DNA of 64,000 bases, taken from positions 5,615,001-5,679,000 of the forward strand of contig NC_084725.1 of the NCBI RefSeq assembly GCF_033807575.1, in the 5' to 3' direction. Position 1 is the stretch's first letter; the number at the start of each line of letters is the position of its first letter. Below are positions 56,320-64,000 of this stretch, one piece after another. This stretch comes from Cydia pomonella (taxonomy: Eukaryota; Arthropoda; Insecta; Lepidoptera; Tortricidae). Both the position numbers and the translations under genes were made by a program. Under the pieces are notes generated by a model. It saw nothing but the letters and a program-made list of their open reading frames with translations. It did no database searches and was not told the DNA's origin.

Positions 56320-56940
56320 TAAGGGTGTTAGAAATTGTGCAAAATTGAACCTTATCACTTTGTAAAAAAAATTAAATTCAGATGGGAAATATATTCCCTC
56401 TTATAATAAAGGCTAAGCTCAAACTTTAGTGGTTCTTGCAGAGAGTAAAGATAATATATATCGTGTTTATTACAGGGTTTGTTTTTGGGTCTTTGACATC
56501 TTAACGCGATAATGGTAGTTTTCGTTATGCTGAACTGTAGGTTTTGAGTTTTTGAGGTACGATCGAAATTCAAAATGCGGTAACTGTTTTCCTTGTAACC
56601 TGTTTACAAATTTATCTTGTTATAAAGACGATATGAGTGTATCTCTTTTTATCAAATTGTTATTTGTTAGTCGAGTCGCCTCTTTTTTTGCACCTTATTG
56701 CACAATTAATTAAGGCGAATTTATGAACTCGACTGTAATAAGAAAATCTAAGCTTACAAAACCCCGTATCATATTAAAAACAAGGTAAAACGAAAAGCGA
56801 TACCAAACTATTCGTAACTATACACTGGCACTGGCAACCCTAGCCTTAGTTTATTAGCACATCCCTAGTAGGTATTAACACATCGTTAGTTTCGCGGCAA
56901 TTAGAACCCACCCGTGATTAGCAAAACCGGCAGACGTATA
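56320..56940. other. Unassigned stretch
   Basis: No supported feature. Confidence 0.4.
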
Positions 56941-56944
56941 TCTA

Positions 56945-57150
56945 ACTCGCTCTATCCTATGCTTTTCAAAGCTGGTTTGTAAAGGACTGATGAATTCTGA
57001 TCTATGATTCGCTACTGTAGTTGAGAATGTATTGGTCAAGTTATACTGGACACGCTCTATCCTATGGTTTTCTAAATGACTTTCCAATGTATTTTGACCT
57101 ATGATTGGGTACTATAAACATGAACGTACAGGTCAAGTTATACTAGACAT
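56945..57150. repeat. Diverged two-copy tandem repeat (~105 bp)
   Basis: CGCTCTATCCTATGCTTTTC at about 56949 recurs as CGCTCTATCCTATGGTTTTC at about 57053. TCTATGATTCGCTACTGTAG and GGTCAAGTTATACTGGAC recur with changes about 100 bp downstream. Confidence 0.55.
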
Positions 57151-57154
57151 TGTT

Positions 57155-57605
57155 TGTTATTCGTGATAGAATGACCAGATTCATGGATTATTTACCGCGA
57201 TTGACACGATTAACTGCCTATGCGTGAGCCTTATTGCCAGGAGATAAGGTTGATTACGGGTTAGTGTTGTTGTAGTATAGGTAATGGAGCTAAGGGTCAT
57301 GTCAGACTGGATTTTATGAGTAAATGTATCGGGAATAGTACTCGTTAGGCATGGTTAAGCCTGATTGCTAGTGTTTGATTCTGATCTGATTTGGTTTGTG
57401 CTGTTAAGGCTCAGTAAATGACAGTTTATATTCCAACATAGACATAGGGTTGTATGGTTTTCATGACAAAATTTCATCCCAGTAAACTAACTCGTAGAAC
57501 TCAATTACCGCCAGCTTGATTATTTTAATATAATACACCTTATGCTGAAGGTTTTCACGAAAAAGTAAACCAAAGCTTCTGTTAAACCATTCCATCGCGT
57601 AAATA
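57155..57605. other. Unassigned stretch
   Basis: No supported feature. Confidence 0.4.
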
Positions 57606-57607
57606 CA

Positions 57608-57842
57608 TTTTACAGTACATATGGGGCTACTTTATAGCACTAGTGCGAGAAGTAGCATATTATGTTACTGTGTCGAACATTTAAAGGGCCATATGTACTG
57701 TAAAACGTTGTACGATACATGTGCGAATAGGTAATTCGCAACTCGTGTCGATTTAAAACACTCCCTTCGGTCGTGTTTTAATTTATCGCCACTCGTTTCG
57801 AATTTCCTATTTTTCGCACTTGTATCGTAATGTACTATTAAG
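57608..57842 (+). mobile_element. Two-hairpin MITE, copy 3
   Basis: Same structure as 49624-49855, with TTTTACAGTACATATGGGGC at the left and GTAATGTACTATTAAGA at the right. Minor differences lie in the first hairpin only. Confidence 0.85.
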
Positions 57843-57849
57843 ATTGCTT

Positions 57850-59120
57850 TTTCAATTGAGGAAATCATCTGGTACTTCATTTATTTGGATTGGCAACCAT
57901 TCTAGGCTGAAAAGCATTAATTTAAATCAAAATAAAATATCATATTAACTGGCATCTTGACTTCCAGAGGCCAAAATCTAAAAAAATAAGTACCTAATCG
58001 ATGCAGTTAAATTCTTCTTCATTGCGTTCTTATAATTTTTAAGATAATTGGGACAGAAAAAGAAAAGGTATTTCTTCTATAGATATCCATGTTTAAATCA
58101 CCCTTTTCAGGTCATATAAATACCTACTTGAAACTCAAAAGGCACCTTTAACCAGCCCCACAAACGACCGAACATGTTTATGTCCAACCATACGACACGT
58201 CCGTAAGGATTTCAATAAGAGACGACCATAATTTACAGTTATTATACGCGGTGACCCCGCAAAACACCCACCGGACCGGCGCGGGCGCTGTCAACAAAAA
58301 AACACCTAAAAAATACACACAGGAAAAAAATACAAAAAAATCCAAGCGAAAATCAACTTTAACACCCAGGCGTTGGGGTTGAAATCAGAATGGAGGAATT
58401 CCGGGAGCTGCGAGAGTACGATACGAAAAAGGAGCTTTATTTCAGAAGTGAGAAAGCCTAAAGTGAATTATGGTAATGAATTCTAGTCACGCTCAAACGA
58501 TTTACAACCTTAAGATGTTATGTTGCGGTTGAATTTAAATTGAGGTTATTTTTTATTTTTCAAAAAAGGAACGATCTCGTTTGGCGGGCGTACCTGCGCG
58601 GACGCTGCTACATTCACAGCTTATTTTATCTGTTTCTTGTCTAATATATCTTGACCTCAACATTTGTAAGAAGTATTTTGTAGTTAGGGGTCATATTTAT
58701 TTTGTTTATTGTTAAGGATGTGCTGGTGAATAGTACACATGAGCCTGTATTTATGGCGCCTACGGAACCACGTGGAATGGAAGTTAAAACCTTGTTAGGT
58801 TAGAAGTTCGGAGTGTTCTAATTCGAGTTTTTTACTGGAAATTCTTGTTGCAGCTTAATTTAATCTGTAGTATCGTGACTAACTTTAATGTAAAGGGTTG
58901 AATCGAAAGCCCCTTTCCTTTCTAAATTACGTCCTATTGTTCAAGTAGGAACGTTATTCTTTTTAAATGAGACACTGTTGTAGATATGAGATAATTTTAT
59001 TGCAATAACTTACCTATCCGTATTTGTGTGATAGTGTCATTTTTCATACTTGTATATTTGATAAGCCAATATTTACGAGTAAGAAGTACTCCTTTTTATT
59101 TAACAAATACAGAAGTTCCA
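57850..59120. other. Unassigned stretch
   Basis: About 1.3 kb without a supported gene. A short GC-rich segment occurs at 58255-58295. Confidence 0.4.
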
Positions 59121-59124
59121 TAGA

Positions 59125-59280
59125 GCTATTTGTCCATCCATCCGTCTGTTACCTCGTCACGCTTAAAAACCGCTGAACCGATTTAGATAAAACTTGGTAT
59201 CGAGATAGTTTGAGGCCCGGGAAAGGTCAGTATAAGTTATCATCATCATCAGATGAAGTCGCGGGTAGTAACTAGTAGTT
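59125..59280 (+). repeat. Dispersed repeat (CCGCTGAACCGATTTAGAT type)
   Basis: AAACCGCTGAACCGATTTAG, then GGTATCGAGATAGTTTGAGG and CCCGGGAAAGG, ending GAAGTCGCGGGTAGTAACTA. This block is a frequent interspersed repeat in insect genomes. Only one copy is here, so the call rests on recognition. Confidence 0.5.
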
Positions 59281-59805
59281 ATATAGACTTAAGTTGCGTT
59301 TTATTATAACAAGCTCGCTCTTTGTCTCCCTCTCACCAATTTAGTTATTACTGTTGTTAGAAAGGATCAAACAGAAATTTTAGGTTACAAGCTTTCCCGT
59401 TTGCAAGCTAAAGGCAATTCAGTCCCAAGAATTATGTAAGGAACCCTAAAACACGTAATTCTGTACGAAACCCATACATTACTCCGTATAGTAGTGTTCA
59501 TGTATTTTGGGAGCGTCTCCCACGCAGCTTTTTATAGCCACAGAATATCGTATAATTTATTCTATGATCGTGTAAACGGTCAGATATTTGACCAAGTTAG
59601 TTAGTTACTTTTATCACCATTTTAAATGGTTATTACTTCGTGTTATTTATTGTCTTGGGAATGAATTGGGGATTTATGATGTTGATGGAGACCGAAAAAT
59701 TAGTCCATTGGCTGATAAAACTGTGCTATTTTATTTATATAACAAGTTTTACAAAACCAAGTTGCCAAGGAGAATTAAATTATATTTATTATTATTTATT
59801 GGGAG

Positions 59806-60025
59806 CTGAAATGGGACTTGGCCGGCCATGTCTGCCGCATGCACCCACAGAGGTGGGCGAAAATAGCCACGGCGTGAGTGCCGCAAGATGGGCGAGGAGC
59901 TGGCAGGCCCAGGCGAAGATAGCAGGATGACTTGGACGCATATCTCAAAGGCTGATCGGAGGTTGCTCGGAGGTCGAGGGAGAGGCCTTTGCCCATCAGT
60001 GGGACACCATAGTGGCTAGTTATAC
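59806..60025 (+). pseudogene. RTE-like LINE ORF2 C-terminal pseudogene
   Basis: The plus strand reads LKWDLAGHVCRMHPQRWAKI then ATA, a stop, VPQDGRGAGRPRRR, a stop, QDDLDAYLKG. After a frameshift it continues with GEAFAHQWDTI-like residues. This is the conserved WAGHVxRMxxxRWxKxxxEWxPxxxxRxxGRPxxRWxDDL end of RTE-type reverse transcriptases. At least three stops and one frameshift show that it is dead. The minus-strand 149-codon frame over it is a shadow. Confidence 0.8.
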
Positions 60026-60029
60026 ATAA

Positions 60030-60170
60030 TAATATTGGCACCCTCCTGCTCACTGCTGGGCAAAAAACTCTCCCCACTTTTTCCAGTCTTCCTAATCTTG
60101 AGCAGTCTCCGGCTATTCCTTTAAAAATGAGTCTAACGCGTCTCGCCATTTCTAACAAATAAATGTTGAA
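60030..60170. repeat. Probable dispersed repeat
   Basis: CACTTTTTCCAGTCTTCCTA, TTGAGCAGTCTCCGGCTATT and GTCTAACGCGTCTCGCCATT look like part of a LINE in inverse orientation. Weak recognition only. Confidence 0.35.
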
Positions 60171-60174
60171 ATGA

Positions 60175-61105
60175 CTGATTGGAACACAACGATTGGACAT
60201 TCGCCGCCGCATTATTCCTGCAATTATGTTTATTCCGGAACTCATTTTGTCAAGGAAATTGACGAATACACCGTCGACAACAACGACTCCGCAACAGTAA
60301 TTAATGCTTCAGTTGACATAAAATGATGTCTATCTCAATACTGTCATGTTTGAATGAAACTGATAGTGTCATTGATGATAAAGATAAGATATAATGATTG
60401 AATTTGTCTCGTGATATTGATATGCACATAATTTCTCCAGATACTTTTTAAACTTAATCTATTTGTACCTACGCAAATGTTCATGTAACATGGCCCGTAA
60501 TAGCCACTTAACTGGCGTATCTAAATCCCTGGACAGGAATGATCGATGCAGCAGATAATGATATTTGTGTGATATGTTTTCGATTTGACACCGGAGATAG
60601 CGTATCGCGATGTGATGCATTTTATTCCGAATTGTAGACTTTTTGTGGTTTTAAAATTATGTCTGCGATATTTAATAAAAATATGATTTTGGTGATCAAC
60701 TATTCGATTCTCGTTCTATTTGGACATTTGTAAGCTGCTAAAAGATTTAAAAATATAGACACCTGTATGGCTAATATATATGGTCGGCTCTTTATCATTT
60801 ATCACCTTACCTGTCACGTTCTAATAAGTATGTAAGTGCGAAATTGACCCTGTGATAAAAATGCGACCATGATACCGATACTGTTCAAATTTCTTCATGA
60901 CCTTTTTTTGCTATCTTTTCCGTGAAGAAACCTGCATACATCTGCAAAAATCCACGTGAAACCGAGGTAACCGAATGAAGATAAGTTTACCTTACCCAAT
61001 GCCCAGAATTCTATAAACCCGTGTAAAAATCCGGTAAATCCTTGTAATAATCCTCAATAAAACGAATCGATGTCAACAAGCGTTATCTTATCACTTATCA
61101 GGAAG
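60175..61105. other. Unassigned stretch
   Basis: No supported feature. Confidence 0.4.
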
Positions 61106-61110
61106 ACATA

Positions 61111-61490
61111 CAAATCACACCAGTTCCTGTTGTCAAGATTGGGCTAAGCGCCGTGTTTACACGAGGTTTATCTCGTACAGTTCAAGTAACAGTAATTTCA
61201 CAGATTACCCAGTAGATGGAACATGTTAGACTGGCAGCTGGCGCCACCACATTCGCGCTATACAACACAGTATAAATTTACAAATCACACCAGTTCCTGC
61301 TGTCAATACTGGGCTAAACGCGGAGTTTACAGGAGGTTTATCTCCTACAGTTCAAGTAACAGTAATAAACACAGATTACGTAGTAGACGGAACATGTTAG
61401 ACAGGCAACTGGCCCCACCACATAGGCGCTACACAGCACAGCACAAATCACACCCGTTCCTGTTGTCAAGGGCTGTGTTTACACGAGGTA
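61111..61490 (+). repeat. Tandem repeat, ~165-170 bp, about 2.3 copies
   Basis: CAAATCACACCAGTTCCTGT starts at 61111, recurs at 61281 and, with one change, at 61444. Each unit includes GTTTACACGAGGTTTATCTC, TTCAAGTAACAGTAAT and GGAACATGTTAGACTGGCAG. The 121-residue open frame from 61223 follows the repeat and is not convincing as a gene. Confidence 0.8.
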
Positions 61491-61552
61491 AAAAAATTCA
61501 AATAGGGACAGTTTTTGACCGGGTCTCGTCGTCTCGTAAAATTAATAGGTCT

Positions 61553-61640
61553 GAAATTATATGTAATACTGTCTTACTTAATTCATAAGTGCTTGTTGCT
61601 AGGCCTACGTGATTAAAGTATATTTGAACTGAACTGAGCA
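61553..61640 (+). mobile_element. Truncated LINE 3' end (GCTTGTTGCTAGGCC type)
   Basis: ATATGTAATACTGTCTTACT, CATAAGTGCTTGTTGCTAGG and AAAGTATATTTGAACTGAA match the 3' end of the LINE at 143-1246. Confidence 0.8.
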
Positions 61641-61654
61641 ATCTCAGTGGAAAT

Positions 61655-62367
61655 AAAAACCGGCCAAGAGCATGTCGGGCCACGCTCAGTGTAGGGTTCC
61701 GTAGTTACTCTTCCGTCACAATAAGCTAAATTGGATCTTAAAGTATAGTAAATTGTTAACCAAGGGATGAGACGGTACCTTTCACGCGAGTTAAACAAAT
61801 AGGCAAATTTTTTTTTTTTTTTTAATAATTTTTAATAATCAGTAAGTACCTAATTAAAGTAAGTCTTTTTACTATGAAGGGGAATTTTTTTGCGATCACT
61901 CAAAAACAGCTAAACTGATCATGTCCGCTATAGTTTTCATTTAATGTATTTCTTAAGCTCTACTTCCACGATTTTTTTCATATTTTTTGGACCTATGGTT
62001 CAAAAGTTAGAGGGGGGGGGACACATTTTTTTCTTTCGGAGCGATTATCTCCGAATGTATTCACTTTATCAAAAAATGTTTGTTGAAGACCCCTATTAGT
62101 TTTAAAAGACCTTTCCAACGATACCCCACACTGTAGGGTTGAAGCCAAAAAAAAATTCACACCCACTTTACGTGTAGGGGAGGTACCCTCAAAAAAATTA
62201 AATTTTTAGATTTTATTGTACGACTTTGTCGGCTTTATTGATTTATATATCCATGCCGAATTTCAGTTTTCTAGCACTAACGACCACGGAGCAAAGCCTC
62301 GGACAGACAGACAGACGGACATGGCGAAACTATAAGGGTTCCTGGTTGACTACGGAACCCTAAAAAT
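61655..62367 (+). repeat. Dispersed repeat C, long copy
   Basis: Starts AAAACCGGCCAAGAGCATGT, has AGTGTAGGGTTCCGTAG, a GGACAGACAGACAGACGGAC block and ends TACGGAACCCTAAAAA. The interior contains T and G homopolymers. No coding frame. Confidence 0.75.
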
Positions 62368-62389
62368 GAGTAATTTTAAATATCTTAGG

Positions 62390-62515
62390 TTGTCTGGAAG
62401 AGATCGCTCTTAAGCGATAAGAGCGTTGTTACCTCTATCAAATTGTCTTTGTTTGTTTCTGTACATTTATTGTCAACTATCTATGTGAGGTGTTCAATAA
62501 AGAGTATTGTATTGT
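62390..62515 (+). mobile_element. LINE 3' end (GGAAGAGATCGC type)
   Basis: GGTTGTCTGGAAGAGATCGC, TAAGCGATAAGAGCG and GTTCAATAAAGAGTATTGTA. Same family as 3868-3990. Confidence 0.75.
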
Positions 62516-62519
62516 TGTT

Positions 62520-63150
62520 GTAAAAGTTTAATTACAGGTCAAAAGGGTTCACATTTTATATAATTTATTTAATAAATTATGAGACATCGGTAGCTACGCT
62601 GTAGATTAAATGACCTTTATTATAAGGTGTTTAATTTCAATATACAGTAAATCAACGCTTACACCATCAACGCAGTTAACTGATAATATGTAAACCTTAT
62701 TGCAAAGACTTAAGGTCTATTTATGGTCAATTGACCGCCAAATACGTCAATTGAGACGCGCCGCTACAACCTATTATCAACCTTCGTGCATTCCGACAAG
62801 GTTCATGATGACGCGCAAAACACGATAGGAGTGGCGTTCAACGTGTTGGTTATTAGTACCACACGTCGAGTGATGAACACGCATTTACACTTTGTGATTA
62901 GATATTAGTTGGGCCTTATTCATTGGAAAATAGGTCATATTGCTTAGAAAAATAAGGTGCTGACACGTAAAACATTTCAACTCTTCGTCTATAGATTTAT
63001 TATATGGTATTTAACATAATTAACGTAAAATATGGTAACGAATGACATTCTTCAAACTTGCCTATAATTGGTTTTTGTAAGTGTTTAACTTAGTTTGACT
63101 GTCTGTATTTTTGGTTCAAATATGTATATTGAAGGATCGTTCCTATACTT
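62520..63150. other. Unassigned stretch
   Basis: No supported feature. Confidence 0.4.
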
Positions 63151-63151
63151 C

Positions 63152-63680
63152 GTTTTTAGGATACCGTACCAGGAAAGGAAAAAACGGAACCCTTATAGGA
63201 TAAATTTGTGTAATAATGTCCTATAATATCTATCTATTTAACTTTGTTGTCCGTCCGTCCGTCTGTCTGTCAAGACCCTTTTTATCAGTAACGCGTGGAG
63301 GTATCAAGCTGGAATTTATATCAAATACTCAGGTCTACTGTCTCTTAGAGCCGTGAAAAAAACAAACTTCTAAACCAACGCAATCAAAAGATACAGCCGT
63401 TTATGCCGCAAATTTCCGCAAATTTTCGACACTCGCAAGGGTATTAAAACCTACAGGGTACTTCCCGTACACTCAGAATCTTGAAATTTGGTACGAAGCA
63501 ACGTCTTATAGCACAGATAAAGGAAAAATTGCAAAAACCGTAAATTTTTAGTTACATCATACAATAAAAATATTTGTAATAATTGATATGACTCGATTGT
63601 CGTGATCGGTGAATTTTTACCTACAGGTTTGTACGGAACGCTCGGTGCGCGAGTCCGACTCGCACTTGGCCGGTTTTTAT
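63152..63680 (-). repeat. Dispersed repeat C, inverted copy
   Basis: Reads in reverse: ends CGAGTCCGACTCGCACTTGG then CCGGTTTTTAT, with TTGTCCGTCCGTCCGTCTGT near the other end. A SINE tail fragment (TTGTGTAATAATGTCCTATA, about 63208-63240) has inserted into it. Confidence 0.75.
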
Positions 63681-63821
63681 GGTGCACCCACAATGGCTAT
63701 TATAAAATGTTATATAACATCGTGTGACAGGGTCAACATAATAAAACACTATCAATACTATCAAGCTGTCCCCGTCACACGATGTTGTACAACATTTTAT
63801 AACAGAAAATGTGGGAGCACC
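63681..63821. mobile_element. Hairpin MITE (GGTGCACCCACA)
   Basis: GGTGCACCCACAATGGCTAT at the left pairs with the inverse of AGAAAATGTGGGAGCACC. The arms continue through AACATTTTATAA and CATCGTGTGACAGGG. Arms about 60 bp with mismatches. It abuts the dispersed repeat. Confidence 0.8.
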
Positions 63822-64000
63822 ATTAGCATTAGAATAGCTCCACAGAAGTAAGCGTGCAGCTTTTAACAGGTCCTGTAATTATTAATAATAGTTGAATTAT
63901 CTAATGCAACATGGTCAATACTTATAATTTACTTCAAAATTTTACCACAAAAAGTGCCTGAATTAGTAATTCAAGCTTACTTCTGCGAAATTCTTCCTAA
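63822..64000. other. Unassigned window end
   Basis: AT-rich, nothing supportable. Confidence 0.4.

Noticed and set aside
59796..60245. 149-codon minus-strand frame
   Set aside because: It is the shadow of an RTE-type pseudogene whose conserved motifs are on the plus strand.
61223..61588. 121-codon frame with repeated RRNMLDRQLAPPH
   Set aside because: The repetition reflects the ~168-bp tandem repeat. No other evidence of a gene.

Overview
The window looks like nuclear DNA of a moth or butterfly (Lepidoptera): AT-rich, with no bacterial-style gene layout and no complete protein-coding gene that I can recognise. It is packed with eroded mobile elements of kinds common in lepidopteran genomes: 5'-truncated non-LTR retrotransposons, tRNA-derived SINEs and hairpin MITEs. 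Family names are given only where termini, target-site duplications (TSDs) or protein motifs support them. All comparisons were made by eye.

The main feature is one huge inverted-repeat element at 14929-37715 (22,787 bp). Its two ends are inverted copies of each other, with about nine differences in the first ~380 bp. It is bounded exactly by a perfect 9-bp direct repeat, GTTTTTACT, at 14920-14928 and 37716-37724. Each arm has a ~370-bp terminal domain followed by about 8 kb of a ~174-bp tandem repeat. The repeat runs in opposite directions in the two arms and flanks a ~1.9-kb core with no plausible transposase. This is the architecture of a Foldback-type DNA transposon whose terminal repeats have become satellite arrays. 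The left arm contains an 870-bp five-monomer higher-order repeat. The right arm keeps about one copy of that pentamer and has separately duplicated a 694-bp four-monomer block. Other elements (an inverted-repeat element, a SINE, MITEs and a LINE tail) have inserted into the arms and core.

Layout: 1-2230 holds a LINE reverse-transcriptase fragment, a hairpin MITE, a second RT remnant and a Harbinger-like MITE. 3.6-7.8 kb holds MITEs, LINE 3' ends, a SINE and an RT C-terminus. 7.8-14.9 kb is mostly unassigned, with several near-perfect hairpin MITEs and an RT tail. 14.9-37.7 kb is the Foldback-like element. 37.7-47.5 kb is sparse, with one possible host exon near 39.0-39.35 kb, tRNA-like repeats and MITEs. 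47.5-64 kb is again dense in SINEs, MITEs (including a hAT-like one with an 8-bp TSD), several copies of one dispersed repeat, an RTE-like pseudogene and a short tandem repeat.

The genes do not form a pathway. The window is best read as transposon-rich intergenic or intronic DNA. Two short minus-strand reading frames (6330-6572 and ~39030-39351) have gene-like composition and are the only candidates for host coding sequence.
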